Assembly: GCF_002043095.1 (NCBI RefSeq)
Contig: NZ_MVOC01000010.1
Location: forward strand, 62,001-126,000
Direction: 5' to 3'
Length of the DNA stretch: 64,000 nt
Source of the DNA: Mycobacterium sp. AT1
GTDB lineage: Bacteria; Actinomycetota; Actinomycetes; Mycobacteriales; Mycobacteriaceae
Under the pieces are notes generated by a model. That model was not told the origin of the DNA and did no database searches. It was given only the letters and a program-made list of their open reading frames with translations. Position numbers and translations under genes: made by a program. Position 1 is the first letter of the stretch. Every line of letters starts with the position of its first letter. Below, piece after piece: positions 1 to 9,899 of the stretch.

Positions 1-99
1 ACGCCGACGGAGCCGCTCATGCGCCGATGTTCGGGTAGTCACACCCTCGCGGTCTACGGCCTCAGCGGAACTTCGAGGTCGAAGCATTATGCTGGGTGC

Positions 100-591
100 A
101 TGGCCGATGAGCTCAACCCAGCCCAGATGCGGGCCTACTTCGCATTGACGGAGACGGTGAGCCTGCTGCAGTACGCGGTGCGGCATCAGCTTCAAGCCGA
201 GGGCGGCCTGAGCTACGTCCAGTTCGAGATTCTGGCCAAACTCGCCAACGCCGACCGTCCGATGACCATGACCGACTTGGCCGACGGCGTGGTTTACAGC
301 CGCTCGGGGCTCACGCATCAGGCCGGCCTGCTGGAGAAGGACGGCCTCATCGCGCGCGCGGCGTCCCCAGACGACCAGCGCGCCACGATCGTCAACGTCA
401 CCGACGAGGGCCGCGCCCGTGTCGCGAAGGTCTTGCCCGGCCACGTCGAGGTCGTGCGCGAGCTGCTGTTCGACTCCCTCGACGCAAGCGATGTTCGCAC
501 CCTTGGAGACATGATGGAGAACGCGCGAGATCACATGCGATCGCGGCCGCCCCGATCGGCCGCACCGCGCAAGCGTCGCGCCAACGGTTGA
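100..591 (+). CDS. MarR-family transcriptional regulator
   Basis: The 163-residue protein has the winged-helix MarR layout: an N-terminal dimerisation helix (LNPAQMRAYFALTETVSLL), a DNA-recognition part around residues 55-90 (MTMTDLADGVVYSRSGLTHQ), and the wing DGLIARAASPDDQRATIVNVT, in which the DxR pair typical of MarR proteins is visible. An upstream in-frame ATG exists at 19, but the residues it would add look like non-coding translation, so the ATG at 100 is preferred. MarR proteins usually repress neighbouring or distant detoxification genes in response to small phenolic or lipophilic ligands. No divergent target is visible because the window starts just upstream. The C-terminus is Arg/Pro rich (SRPPRSAAPRKRR), probably disordered. 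The family call is firm; the target is unknown. Confidence 0.88.
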   Translation: MADELNPAQMRAYFALTETVSLLQYAVRHQLQAEGGLSYVQFEILAKLANADRPMTMTDLADGVVYSRSGLTHQAGLLEKDGLIARAASPDDQRATIVNVTDEGRARVAKVLPGHVEVVRELLFDSLDASDVRTLGDMMENARDHMRSRPPRSAAPRKRRANG

Positions 592-683
592 ACCTCACGG
601 TCGACGAGCCACTACGTGGGGACGAATCTCACCGTTGATTCCGCGACCCAATGATCGCTCCTCCCATGCGGTTGCGGTGAGGG

Positions 684-851
684 TCATCTAGACGCGGTCA
701 TTGGTGGGCGCGTGGCGTCGACGCGTTGATCTCGCCGCTCGCCGCGGCGGTTGAGGTATCTCACGGCCATGAAGACGCTTGCCGGGACGGACATCATGGC
801 CAACAGCTGCAACAGATCGCTCCACGAAGCCGGCTCGGCGTAAGCACTCAT
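684..851 (-). CDS. possible small membrane protein (55 aa)
   Basis: A 55-residue reading frame starts at ATG 851 and contains one hydrophobic stretch (LLQLLAMMSVPASVFMAVRYL) followed by a charged, Arg-rich tail. It lies about 100 bases downstream of the DUF4239 gene on the same strand and could be its operon partner. I see no convincing ribosome binding site and do not recognise a family. It may be real because the hydrophobic segment and basic tail are typical of small actinobacterial membrane proteins, but chance ORFs are common at this base composition. The rest of the 592-953 interval shows nothing else. Confidence 0.3.
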   Translation of the reverse strand: MSAYAEPASWSDLLQLLAMMSVPASVFMAVRYLNRRGERRDQRVDATRPPMTASR

Positions 852-953
852 GCAACCATCGCACCGTTGTCGCGCAGCCGTTGCCAGTGTCTTGACGGAA
901 TACATACGGCCAGAGCCGGACTTGCTGACGACATTCCTACGCGCCGTCCGGTC

Positions 954-1760
954 CTACGTAGTCGGATCACCCCGTGCGTCGCACGGCGCGTCGTGCCCGT
1001 CGTCGATGAGATGCAACGTCACCCGCATCTGATCGGGCTGAATACTGCCCGACCAACTGTCGTAGGGGTGGTCGAGGAACGCCACGACGAGCAGCGCCGA
1101 GGTCACCAACGCCGACACGAACGCGATGGGAACAGCTTGGATGACGGCACTTTCGCGGCGGTCGGCCTGCACGCACATGTAACTGAGGATGGCCGTCGCT
1201 CCGATGCCGAGCACGATCCACAGCGGCGGCGGCACCGAGGGGGCGGACTCGGCGGCGCGGGCGCGGCGGCCGTCGCGGCGCTGCGCCTGCTGGTCGAACC
1301 ATTGGCTGTAGGCCGCTTCCTGCCGCGCGTTCGTCGGATTGAAGGCCGCGAAGTCGGTGACCATGGTGTCGACCCAATGCTGCACGACGGGAGACGATTC
1401 GCCGCGTTGCATGGCCGGCCACTCCTGGGCGACCACCGCTCGTGAGTAGCAGATCAGGTCGCCGTGCAATCGTTCTCCCGCGTGCCCTTCGAGAACGTCG
1501 GCCACGTTGTGCAATTCGGTGACCGAGATGGCCTCCATGGTGCCGCCGTCGCGAGCCCGCTGGTAGTTCTGCAGCGCGTAGAAGATGGTGAACGCCAGCA
1601 GTACCGCGAACATGGTGCCGATCACCGTGAGTGCTCCTGCGGCGCGGGTGCTGTCGATGAACCAGCCGGGGTCCGGTGCGCGCCTGCGCGCCAGCAGCTT
1701 CACCACGACGGCGACCGTCACCACGGTGATGAGCGCCGCCGCCGCCAACCAGCTCAACAC
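954..1760 (-). CDS. DUF4239 (bestrophin-like domain) membrane protein
   Basis: The 268-residue product has two N-terminal membrane segments (about residues 2-22 and 43-65, the latter GALTVIGTMFAVLLAFTIFY). A roughly 100-residue soluble helical part with ARDGGTMEAISVTELHNV follows, then two C-terminal membrane segments near residues 180-235. This 2+2 arrangement with a long helical loop is characteristic of DUF4239 proteins, sometimes called bestrophin-like. Their function is not established; a channel role is only suggested by the fold. GTG at 1760 is chosen because the first membrane segment starts immediately after it and GGGA lies about 9 bases upstream. The frame stays open to 1853, but the extra residues are low-complexity. 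Confidence 0.75.
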   Translation of the reverse strand: MLSWLAAAALITVVTVAVVVKLLARRRAPDPGWFIDSTRAAGALTVIGTMFAVLLAFTIFYALQNYQRARDGGTMEAISVTELHNVADVLEGHAGERLHGDLICYSRAVVAQEWPAMQRGESSPVVQHWVDTMVTDFAAFNPTNARQEAAYSQWFDQQAQRRDGRRARAAESAPSVPPPLWIVLGIGATAILSYMCVQADRRESAVIQAVPIAFVSALVTSALLVVAFLDHPYDSWSGSIQPDQMRVTLHLIDDGHDAPCDARGDPTT

Positions 1761-1901
1761 GGGCCGAGTCCCAGCCGAGCAACCACTTCTACGACTTGCC
1801 GTGCGTGGTCCATACACACCCATCGTTGAGGGCGGTGGATCACTGCGAATCACCGCCTGCCGATTGTCGGGGATGAACGGCCCGTTGGGTGCGGTAACAC
1901 G

Positions 1902-4397
1902 CTACTGAGATACGGGGGGAGTGAGATAGCGCCCGGTGACGCTCGCCGCGGACCCGGCGATCTCGGCCGGCGTGCCCGTGGCCACGACGGTTCCGCCCTC
2001 GGCGCCACCGCCGGGTCCCATGTCGACGACGTAGTCGGCGTTGGGGATCATGTCGAGGTCGTGTTCGATGACGACGACGGTGGCGCCCTTCGCGCCAAGA
2101 CGGTCGATCACCCCGAGCAGTACGCGGACGTCGAGGGGGTGCAGGCCGACGCTGGGTTCGTCGAGGACGAACAACGCATCGGATTGCTTGCGGCCGAGTT
2201 CGGTTGCGAGCTTGAGCCGTTGGGCCTCGCCGCCCGACAACGCCGGGGTGTCCTCGCCGAGGGTCAGGTAGCCGAGACCGAGGTCGACCAGGGTCCGCAG
2301 CTTCTTCTGAACCTTCGGCAAGTCCTCGGTGTCGAGCAGGGCCTGTTTCACGGTGAGGCATAACAGTTCGGGCAGCGACGGGCCTGCCGGTCGTCGGATG
2401 TCCTTCGCCGCCGGGTCGTACCGGGTGCCGTCGCATACCGGGCAGTCGATCTCGACGTCGGGAAGGAACTGCACGTCGAGGGAGATCTGGCCCGTGCCCT
2501 CGCAGCGCGGGCATCGCAGGGACCCGGTGTTGTACGAGAAGTCCGATGCGGTCAGGCCGCGCCGCGTCGACTCCTCGAGGGCGGCGTACGCGCGGCGGAG
2601 GTCGTCGAGCACACCGCTGTAGGTGGCGACGGTGGACCGCACGTTGGTGCCGATGGGGGTGGCGTCGACGACGTTGACGCGCTCGACGCCCGAGGATTCC
2701 ACCGCCGCGACGTGCGACGGCATCGGCTCACCGGCCGAGACGCTCTGCAGAGCAGGCACCAAACTCTCCAAGACCATGGTGGTCTTGCCCGAGCCAGACA
2801 CTCCGGTGACGGCGGTGAGTCTGCCCTTGGGGATCTCGACGTCGAGGGCATGCACCGTGTGCAGCGGGCGGGTGGCCAGCCGGATCCGGCCGTGGTCGAA
2901 CAGCTGCCCGGACGCCACGGTCTCACGCACGCGAATCGGCTCGGTGCCGTCCAGGAATCCGGCGATCAGCGACGACGGGTTGGCCACCAGATCGTCCAGC
3001 GTGCCTTCGGCGACGACGGTGCCGCCCTCGCTGCCCGATCCCGGTCCGATCTCGACGAACCAATCCGCTTCGCGCAGGACCTGAACGTCGTGGTCGACCA
3101 GCACCACGGAGTTGCCGTCCCGCAACAAGTCTCGGATGACGCCGTTGAGACCGTCGACGTTGGACGGGTGCAGCCCGATGGACGGTTCGTCGAGTACGTA
3201 CAGCACGCCGGTGGTCTGATTGCGCACGGCGCGGGCCAGCTGAACTCGTTGTCGCTCACCGGTGGACAGCGTGGCGCTGGGGCGGTCAAGACCGAGATAG
3301 CCGAGGCCGAGTTCGACGAGGCGCTCCGCCATCTCGAGCAACTGCGTGACGATCGCGGTGGCCATCGAGCGCATGGCACTCGGCAGTGTGTGCACTACCC
3401 TTGGTGCCCAAGTGATTACGTCGTCGAGCATCTGTGCGGTGGCCTCGGCCAGGTTGAGTCCCATGACCTGCGGGGCCAGGGCCTGGTCACTGAGCCTGGT
3501 GCCGTGGCACGTGGGGCAAGTCCCGGTGTGGACGAACTTGTTGACCCGGTTGAGGCCGCCCTCGCTGGCGGCCTTGTCGAGTGCCTCCTGCACGGCAAGC
3601 CGGGCGTTGCGGTAGGTGAAGTTGACCTCGAACAGCTTGCCGCTCTTCGACGGAACCGTGATGAGGTGCTTCTCGGCTGGGCCGTGCAACACGACGTCCC
3701 GCTCGGCGTCGGTGAGGTCGCGGTACGGCACGTCGGTGCGGACGCCGAGTTCGCCGACCATCTGCGGCATGACGGTGAGCCCCATCATCTTCCACGGCGC
3801 CACCGCGCCGTCGGCGATGGTCTTCGCGGGGTCGGGGACCAGCAGGGCGTCGTCGATCTCGCGCACCACGCCCAGGCCGCCGCAGGTCGGGCACGCCCCG
3901 TCGGAGTTGAAGGCCAGCGCCTCGGCGCCCGGCGGGGTGAACGTGACGTCGCAGACCGGGCAGGTCAGGTCGAGGCCGGCCGCCACGTCGATCGTCGGCT
4001 GCTGACGGTGCCCGTTGGGACAGAGGTGTTCGCCGAGCCGGGAGAACAGCAGGCGAAGGACGTTGAGGAGTTCCGTCGACGTGCCGAACGTGCTCCGCGC
4101 CCCGGGGACGCCCGGTCGCTGTCGTAGGGCCAGCGCCGCCGGGACGTGCCGGACCTCGTCGACTGTGGCCCTGGTGGCGTGCGACATCCTGCGGCGAGTG
4201 TAGGTCGAGAGTGCTTCGATGTAGCGGCGGGACCCTTCGGCGTAGAGCACGCCCATTGCCAGCGACGACTTTCCGGAGCCGGAAACCCCTGCTATGGCGA
4301 CCATTTGGTTCAAGGGAACGTCGACGTCGACGTTCAGAAGGTTGTGGACGCGAGCGCCCCGCACCTCGATCGTGGTTGGCCGCTCTTCGCTGGACAC
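1902..4397 (-). CDS. UvrA2-type ATPase (short UvrA-like excinuclease subunit)
   Basis: This 831-residue protein carries the double ABC architecture of UvrA: Walker [10 protein letters not shown] at residues 37-45, signature [14 protein letters not shown] near 376, a second Walker [10 protein letters not shown] near 531 and a second signature [12 protein letters not shown] near 718. CPVC...CPTCGG and CPRC...CPVCDGTRY are the two zinc modules. Directly after [14 protein letters not shown] the chain passes to the first zinc module, so the roughly 100-residue UvrB-binding region of canonical UvrA (about 950 aa) is absent. That is the hallmark of class II UvrA, known in Deinococcus and Streptomyces and associated with DNA damage or drug tolerance. 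GTG 4397 is chosen because AAGGGG lies 7 bases upstream; the frame is open to 4490. It is a single gene, not part of a uvrB or uvrC cluster here. Confidence 0.9.
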   Translation of the reverse strand: MSSEERPTTIEVRGARVHNLLNVDVDVPLNQMVAIAGVSGSGKSSLAMGVLYAEGSRRYIEALSTYTRRRMSHATRATVDEVRHVPAALALRQRPGVPGARSTFGTSTELLNVLRLLFSRLGEHLCPNGHRQQPTIDVAAGLDLTCPVCDVTFTPPGAEALAFNSDGACPTCGGLGVVREIDDALLVPDPAKTIADGAVAPWKMMGLTVMPQMVGELGVRTDVPYRDLTDAERDVVLHGPAEKHLITVPSKSGKLFEVNFTYRNARLAVQEALDKAASEGGLNRVNKFVHTGTCPTCHGTRLSDQALAPQVMGLNLAEATAQMLDDVITWAPRVVHTLPSAMRSMATAIVTQLLEMAERLVELGLGYLGLDRPSATLSTGERQRVQLARAVRNQTTGVLYVLDEPSIGLHPSNVDGLNGVIRDLLRDGNSVVLVDHDVQVLREADWFVEIGPGSGSEGGTVVAEGTLDDLVANPSSLIAGFLDGTEPIRVRETVASGQLFDHGRIRLATRPLHTVHALDVEIPKGRLTAVTGVSGSGKTTMVLESLVPALQSVSAGEPMPSHVAAVESSGVERVNVVDATPIGTNVRSTVATYSGVLDDLRRAYAALEESTRRGLTASDFSYNTGSLRCPRCEGTGQISLDVQFLPDVEIDCPVCDGTRYDPAAKDIRRPAGPSLPELLCLTVKQALLDTEDLPKVQKKLRTLVDLGLGYLTLGEDTPALSGGEAQRLKLATELGRKQSDALFVLDEPSVGLHPLDVRVLLGVIDRLGAKGATVVVIEHDLDMIPNADYVVDMGPGGGAEGGTVVATGTPAEIAGSAASVTGRYLTPPVSQ

Positions 4398-4518
4398 TGC
4401 GCACCCCTTGCATCGGACGAACGGCGGAAGCCTATTCGACTGGTGCCCATTGGCGCCGAATAGTGCTTCGCGTGCCCCACAATGAGCCATCAGCGAGTTT
4501 TCGAAAGAGAGGTCAGCC

Positions 4519-5976
4519 GTGACGGCGGACGACGTGGCAGGCCCCGCGACTGGCTATGAGCCCGAGCTGAAACGCACCCTCGGCGGGTTCCAGGTATTCG
4601 CAATATCCTTCGCGTTCATCTCGGTGGCGGTCGGCATCTTCGCCACCTATGGCGCCGTACTGAGCACTGCGGGCCCCGCCGGCATCTGGCTGTGGGTCGT
4701 CGCCTCTGTCGGCCAAACCCTGGTGGCGTTGGTGGTCGCACAGTTCGCAGCACGCATCGCACTCAGCGGATCGTCCTATCAGTGGGCGTCGCGACTCGCC
4801 AGCCCGAAGGTCGGCTGGTTGTTTGGTTGGCTGACCTTCTGGTACCTGGCGATCGCGGTGGTGGCCATGGACAACGCACTGGCCAGCCAAGCGTTGATGC
4901 CGCTGCTGGGCATGTCGGGTGACGAGGACACGGCGCGGGTGCTCACCGTGGTGATTCTGGTCGTCCAGGCGGTGCTGGTGATCGCATCCACCCGTCTGCT
5001 CGGGATGATCACCTCCGGCGCGGTGGGGGTCGAGCTCGCCATCGTCGTGGTGCTGGTGCTCGCGCTCGCGGCGGTGATGGTGTTCACCGGCAGCGGCACC
5101 CTGGAGAACTTGACGTCCCGCGGAGTCACCGTCGCCGACCCGAACTACTTCGCCATCGGCGGTGGCTTGACGGCCGGAATGATCATGGGTTTGACGACGC
5201 TGGTGGGCTTCGACTCGGCCGCGAACCTCGCCGAGGAGGCCAAGGATCCGTTCCGGAGCGTTCCGCGCGCGATAGTGGCCTCGGTGGTCGCGGCCGCGGG
5301 GTTGGGTCTAATCTTCCTGATCGCGCTCACCGCCGCCATCAAGGACATCCCGGCCGTGACGGCAAGCGGTTCACCGGTCGCGGCGATCATTCGCAGTCAG
5401 CTCGGCCCGATATCCGAGCGAATTCTGCTGGCATGTTTGGCCTTTGCGATGTTTGGCGCCGGGATGGTGGTGATGGCGGCGTGCTCGCGGCAGGTGTTCG
5501 CCATGGCCCGCGACGAGCGCTTCCCCGCGCACGAGCTGATGCGCCGCGTGAACCCCAAGACTCAAACACCGATTGCGGCAACGATTCTGATTCTGGTCGT
5601 GGGTGTCGTCCTGATGGTCGCGCTGCCCGGGCAAGCCCTTCTCCAACTCATCATCGGATCGACGATCCTGCCGGCGTTGATCTACGGCGCGACGGTGATC
5701 CTCTACTTGGCGGTGCGCAAGAACCTGGAACGACAGGAAGGCGGATTCAGTCTGGGACGGTTCGAGATACCGGTCGCCGTCGCCGCGTTGATCTGGGTGG
5801 CGGTTGCCTTGTTCGCGCTCGTCACGCCGGGAGATGCGTCGACGTCGGTGCTCATCGTCATCGGTCTCGTCGCCGCAGGCGGGGTCTACTTCGGCTACCT
5901 GATGATCTTTCACCGTGACGTGCTCGACCACGAACCCGGCGAGGAGCCGACTCCGGTCACACCCGTCGCCAACTAG
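4519..5976 (+). CDS. APC-superfamily amino acid permease
   Basis: The 485-residue protein has about twelve membrane helices and the APC signature regions. The first helix starts with FQVFAISFAFISVAVGIFAT, and the TM6 region reads GFDSAANLAEEAKDP, the GxDSxxxxxEE pattern of amino acid-polyamine-organocation permeases. VFAMARDERFPA in the TM8-9 loop is also typical. It probably imports an amino acid or related amine by proton symport; the substrate cannot be read from sequence. The start is GTG 4519 with GAGAGG about 7 bases upstream. It is divergent from the UvrA2 gene (starts 121 bases apart) and convergent with fadB, separated by the hairpin at 6173-6205. Confidence 0.9.
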   Translation: MTADDVAGPATGYEPELKRTLGGFQVFAISFAFISVAVGIFATYGAVLSTAGPAGIWLWVVASVGQTLVALVVAQFAARIALSGSSYQWASRLASPKVGWLFGWLTFWYLAIAVVAMDNALASQALMPLLGMSGDEDTARVLTVVILVVQAVLVIASTRLLGMITSGAVGVELAIVVVLVLALAAVMVFTGSGTLENLTSRGVTVADPNYFAIGGGLTAGMIMGLTTLVGFDSAANLAEEAKDPFRSVPRAIVASVVAAAGLGLIFLIALTAAIKDIPAVTASGSPVAAIIRSQLGPISERILLACLAFAMFGAGMVVMAACSRQVFAMARDERFPAHELMRRVNPKTQTPIAATILILVVGVVLMVALPGQALLQLIIGSTILPALIYGATVILYLAVRKNLERQEGGFSLGRFEIPVAVAALIWVAVALFALVTPGDASTSVLIVIGLVAAGGVYFGYLMIFHRDVLDHEPGEEPTPVTPVAN

Positions 5977-6172
5977 TCGGCGCCGCTTCGCATCTGACCG
6001 GTCCGGCTGTCAGGAGCGGGCCAGCAGTGCGTCGCAGCGTTCCTGGGCGATACCCGAGCGTTGTCCGGCGCCTCGCATCTCGACGGTGTGCCGGTCACGA
6101 CGCGTCGTCTCCCCGTTGTGGGTGCCCAATCCGTGGGGCTGGTCGAACGTTCGGTGAGCTGACCAGACGAAG

Positions 6173-6205
6173 ATGTCCCCGGAAAACTTGGTTTTCCGGG
6201 GACAT
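6173..6205. terminator. perfect 15-bp hairpin between convergent genes
   Basis: The arms at 6173-6187 and 6191-6205 are perfect reverse complements around a 3-base loop (ttg). The stem contains tccccggaaaac. It sits 16 bases from the fadB stop and in the tail of the APC permease transcript, so it can serve both strands. There is no long T run, which is common for mycobacterial terminators. The rest of 5977-6220 shows no gene. Confidence 0.8.
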
Positions 6206-6220
6206 TTCGATCTGCTCGTA

Positions 6221-8368
6221 CTAGCTGGTCAGCGAGGCAGGCGGGGTGAAGCGGTCACCGTAGCGGGCGGCCAGTTCCTCGGTGCGCGCCACGAAGGCGG
6301 CCTTGCCGGTGCCCAGCGGGCCTTCGTAGCCGACGATGTATTGCGCCGAGCCACCGGTCCAGGCCGGGTAACCGATACCCATGATGGAGCCGATATTGGC
6401 ATCCGCCGTGGTGATCAGCACGCCTTCGTCGATGCACTTCTGGGTTTCCAGTGCCTCGGCGAACAGCATCCGATCGATCATGTCCTGCAACGGAATCGTG
6501 GTCGAACCGGAGTTGAAGGCTTCCCGCAGGCCCGACCACAGGCCGGTGCGCTTACCGTCGACGTATTCGTAGAAGCCGGCACCCTTCAAGCGCGAGGGAC
6601 GACCGATCTCCAGCATCTTGTCCACGATCAGCTCGCCGGGATGCAGGTTGTAGACCTGTCCCAGTTCCTCTGCGCCGGCCTGGTTTTGCACCGAGACCTT
6701 CTTGAGCAGCTCCAGGTTGAGTTCATCGAGCAGTTGCAGCGGCGGGGCCGGGTAGCCGGCTTGGGTTCCTGCGCGCTCGATGCTGGCGGGTTCGGCACCT
6801 TCACCGAGCATCGACATGGCCTCGTTGACGAAGGTCCCGATGACGCGGCTGGTGAAGAAACCGCGGCTGTCGTTGACGACGATCGGGGTCTTGCCGATGG
6901 CCAGCGTGTAGTCGAACACTCGGGCCAGCGCCTCGTCGGAGGTCTTCTCGCCCTTGATGATCTCGACCAGCGGCATCTTGTCGACCGGGGAGAAGAAGTG
7001 GATCCCGACGAAGTCCTCCTGGCGCTTCACCCCGGTCGCCAGACCGGTGATGGGCAGCGTCGAGGTGTTCGATCCCAGCAGCGCGTTGGGTTCGACGATG
7101 TCCTCGATCTCCTGGAACACCGTGTGCTTGAGCTCGGGGTTCTCGAAGACCGCTTCGATGACGAAGTCGACCCCGGCGAAGTCTGCCGGATCGGCGCTCG
7201 GGGTGATGCGGGCCAGCAGCGCGTCGCTACGTTCCTGCGTCGTCGTGCCCCGCTGCAGTGCCTTGGCTTCGATCTTCTCCGAGTAGGCCTTGCCGCGCTG
7301 AGCCGCTTCGATGGTGACGTCCTTGAGGACGACCTCGAACCCGGCCTTGGCGGAGACATAGGCGATGCCCGCACCCATCATGCCCGCACCCAGCACTCCG
7401 ATCTTGGTGATCGGCGTCTTGCCGATGCCGTCGGGACGTGAACCGCCGGCGTTGATCGACTGCAGATCGAAGAAGAAGGCCTGGATCATGTTCGTCGAGG
7501 TCTGGCCGGCGGCAAGCTGCGTCAGGTAGCGGCTCTCGATACGGCTGGCGGTGTCGAAGTCGACCTGCGCACCCTCGACCGCGGCAGCCAGGATCGCCCG
7601 TGGTGCCGGCACCGGGGCGCCCTTGAGTTGCTTCTTGAGCAACGCGGGGAACGACGGCAGGACGGCGGCCAGTGCCGGGCTCGACGGGATGCCGCCGGGC
7701 ATCTTGTAACCCTTGGCGTCCCAGGGCTGGGTGTGCGCCTCGGGGTTGGCCTTGATCCACGCCTTGGCGGCGGGCACCAACTCCTCGACCGAGCCCACGA
7801 GCTCATCGATCAGACCGAGGTCCTTGGCCTTGGCCGGCCTGAACCGGGTGCCCTGTGAGAGCACCTCGGTGAAGGCCTTCTGGATGCCGAACATGCGCAC
7901 CGTGCGGGCCACGCCACCGCCACCGGGCAGCAGACCCAGCGTCACCTCGGGCAGGCCGATCACCACACCCTTGGTATCGGCGGCAATGCGGTAGTTACAT
8001 GCCAGCGCGATCTCCAGGCCACCACCGAGCGCGGCGCCGTTGATGGCGGCCACGACGGGCTTCTCCAGCTTTTCCAGCTTGCGCAGGTCGGCCTTGATCG
8101 CCTCGGCCGTGGCGAAGAATTCGCCGGCACTGTCTGCGGTTACCAGCGAGATTGCCTTGAGGTCGCCACCGGCGAAGAAGGTCTTCTTCGCGCTGGCGAT
8201 GACGACACCGGTGATCGAATCCTGCTCCGCTACGAGCCGTGTCACGGCATTGTGCATCGACTCGGTGTAGTGCTCGTTCATCACGTTGGCCGAACCGGTC
8301 GGGTCGTCCAACGTCAGGGTGACGATGCCGTCGGCATCCTTGTCCCACTGAATCGTGTTCTGAGCCAT
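6221..8368 (-). CDS. fadB: multifunctional beta-oxidation enzyme: enoyl-CoA hydratase / 3-hydroxyacyl-CoA dehydrogenase
   Basis: The 715-residue protein is a crotonase-dehydrogenase fusion. The crotonase part (about residues 1-190) has the oxyanion-hole region GGDLKAISL and [19 protein letters not shown]. The NAD-binding part starts near residue 320 with [14 protein letters not shown], followed by the dehydrogenase core [18 protein letters not shown] and [11 protein letters not shown]. It catalyses hydration of 2-enoyl-CoA and NAD-dependent oxidation of 3-hydroxyacyl-CoA, working with the thiolase encoded just upstream. ATG 8368 lies 4 bases beyond the ancestral fadA stop codon (8373-8375), so translation is probably coupled. 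Because of the lesion in fadA, ribosomes coming from fadA can also read in frame straight into fadB. Confidence 0.92.
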   Translation of the reverse strand: MAQNTIQWDKDADGIVTLTLDDPTGSANVMNEHYTESMHNAVTRLVAEQDSITGVVIASAKKTFFAGGDLKAISLVTADSAGEFFATAEAIKADLRKLEKLEKPVVAAINGAALGGGLEIALACNYRIAADTKGVVIGLPEVTLGLLPGGGGVARTVRMFGIQKAFTEVLSQGTRFRPAKAKDLGLIDELVGSVEELVPAAKAWIKANPEAHTQPWDAKGYKMPGGIPSSPALAAVLPSFPALLKKQLKGAPVPAPRAILAAAVEGAQVDFDTASRIESRYLTQLAAGQTSTNMIQAFFFDLQSINAGGSRPDGIGKTPITKIGVLGAGMMGAGIAYVSAKAGFEVVLKDVTIEAAQRGKAYSEKIEAKALQRGTTTQERSDALLARITPSADPADFAGVDFVIEAVFENPELKHTVFQEIEDIVEPNALLGSNTSTLPITGLATGVKRQEDFVGIHFFSPVDKMPLVEIIKGEKTSDEALARVFDYTLAIGKTPIVVNDSRGFFTSRVIGTFVNEAMSMLGEGAEPASIERAGTQAGYPAPPLQLLDELNLELLKKVSVQNQAGAEELGQVYNLHPGELIVDKMLEIGRPSRLKGAGFYEYVDGKRTGLWSGLREAFNSGSTTIPLQDMIDRMLFAEALETQKCIDEGVLITTADANIGSIMGIGYPAWTGGSAQYIVGYEGPLGTGKAAFVARTEELAARYGDRFTPPASLTS

Positions 8369-8372
8369 TGCC

Positions 8373-9547
8373 TTACACCCTCTCGATGATGGTGGCCACG
8401 CCCATGCCGCCGCCGATGCAAGCTCGTCGACCATGGTTCCGGTGATCATGGCGCCGGTGGCGCCCAGCGGGTGGCCCATCGCGATGGCGCCGCCGTTGAC
8501 GTTGAGTTTCTCGTCGGGAATGCCCAGGTCCTTTTGGAACTTCAGCACCACCGACGAGAAGGCCTCGTTGATTTCGAACAGGTCGATGTCGTCGACCGTC
8601 AGGCCCGCACGATCGAGCACCTTGCGGGTCGCCGGGGTGGGACCGGTCAGCATGATGGTGCCGTCGGCGCCACTGGTGGCGGTGGCCACGACGCGGGCAC
8701 GCGGGGTGAGATTTTGCGCCTTTCCTGCGCTTTCACTACCGATGAGCACCAGGGCGGCGCCGTCGACGATGCCCGAGCTGTTGCCGCCGGTGTGGACGTG
8801 GTTGATCTTCTCGACGGCGTGGTACTTCTGCAGGGCCACGTCGTCGAATCCGCCCATGGCGCCGATGCCGTCGAATGCAGTCTTGAGTTTGCCGAGGCTT
8901 TCGACGGTGGATTCGGGCCGCATGTGTTCGTCGTGGTCGAGGACGATCAGACCGTTCTGATCCTTCACCGGCACCACGGACTTGGCGAAGTAGCCGCCCG
9001 ACCATGCCGCAGCGGCGCGCTCCTGCGACCGTGCGGCGTAGGCGTCGACGTCTTCGCGGGAGAAGCCCTCCATGGTGGCGATCAGGTCGGCGCCGATGCC
9101 CTGCGGAACGAAGGAGACGGAGTAGTTGGTCTCGGGGTCGCTGGCCCAGGCTCCGCCGTCGGATCCCATCGGTACGCGGCTCATCGACTCGACACCACCG
9201 GCCAGCACCAGGTCGTCCCAGCCGGAGCGGACCTTCTGCGCGGCCAGGTTGACGGCCTCCAAGCCGGAGCCGCAGAACCGGTTGAGCTGGAATCCGCCCG
9301 TGGTGTCCGGCATCGCGGCGGCCAGCACTGCGGTGCGGGCGATGTCGCCGCCCTGATCGCCGACGGGGGAGACGCAGCCGAGGATGACGTCGCTGATGAG
9401 GGCTTCATCGAGGTCGGGGAAACGGGCTCGCAGTTCGTTGATCAGGCCGACCACCAGGCTGACGGGCTTGATCTCGTTGAGGGCCCCGCCCCGCTGTTTG
9501 CCGCGTGGTGTGCGGATCGCCTCATAGATAAACGCTTCTTCGGACAT
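8373..9547 (-). pseudogene. fadA: acetyl-CoA acetyltransferase (thiolase) with 3' frameshifting deletion
   Basis: From ATG 9547 (AGAAAGG just upstream) the frame reads a thiolase: [11 protein letters not shown] with the nucleophilic Cys near residue 91 and [15 protein letters not shown] with the catalytic His near 355. After VDEL (around 8420) the frame changes to unrelated residues. The expected ending with the second catalytic Cys motif, [15 protein letters not shown], is present in another frame and ends at the TAA at 8373-8375. The span is 1175 bases, two more than a multiple of three. Against a usual mycobacterial FadA of about 403 residues this implies loss of about 37 bases. As read, the chain continues in frame into fadB, giving a 1108-residue fusion lacking the C-terminal catalytic Cys. 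It is either a real lesion or an assembly error. Confidence 0.85.
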
Positions 9548-9651
9548 CGTCGCCTTTCTGGATAGCCGGGTTGTGCTGGATACGCGCTGCGGCGCGCTGC
9601 AGGAAGCAGCGATCAGATGACGTGATTTGCCTAGCATGAGCGCATCTAAGC

Positions 9652-9659
9652 TATGCGTA
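9652..9659 (-). promoter_or_regulatory. TACGCATA element, copy 1
   Basis: This is an exact copy of an 8-mer found five times in non-coding DNA of this region. It lies 105 bases upstream of the fadA start. With copy 2 it forms a direct repeat of ctatgcgta 37 bases apart. The whole 9548-9899 interval is the divergent promoter region of fadA and the membrane protein at 9900 and holds no gene. Confidence 0.4.
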
Positions 9660-9688
9660 TTTAATCTATTGACACCCATTGGCGCAAC

Positions 9689-9696
9689 TATGCGTA
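9689..9696 (-). promoter_or_regulatory. TACGCATA element, copy 2
   Basis: Exact copy in the fadA/9900 divergent promoter region. A one-mismatch inverted relative (tgcgcatag) lies at 9767-9775, closer to the 9900 gene. It is a candidate operator shared by beta-oxidation and AveC-like genes. Confidence 0.4.
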
Positions 9697-9899
9697 ACAA
9701 TGACTCAGGTCTGAGTGTGGCGGGCGGGCCCCGGTTCGGTCCCGCTGGTTGGGGCCGAATCCTGTGTGCGCATAGTGGCAAGAAAGCTCTCAATGTCTTG
9801 CACTATGCAGATGGGGGCAGTGTCAGCGTCGTGCAATCCTGTGACACACTGCTGCCAGGCTCGTCCGCGGGGCCTGCGTCACACAGGGAGGTTCAAACG

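Noticed and set aside
2712-4127. 471-codon plus-strand ORF opposite the UvrA2 gene
   Set aside because: It is the antisense shadow of a well-supported gene, with the Arg/Gly/Val-rich low-information composition typical of such shadows.
6173-7441. 422-codon plus-strand ORF opposite fadB
   Set aside because: Shadow of fadB. It has no recognisable domain, and the hairpin terminator lies at its start.
6221-9793. One 1190-codon ORF as a genuine FadA-FadB fusion gene
   Set aside because: The thiolase ending and stop codon survive out of frame just before a well-placed fadB start, so two ancestral genes with a lesion is the simpler reading. The residues before ATG 9547 have no coding character.
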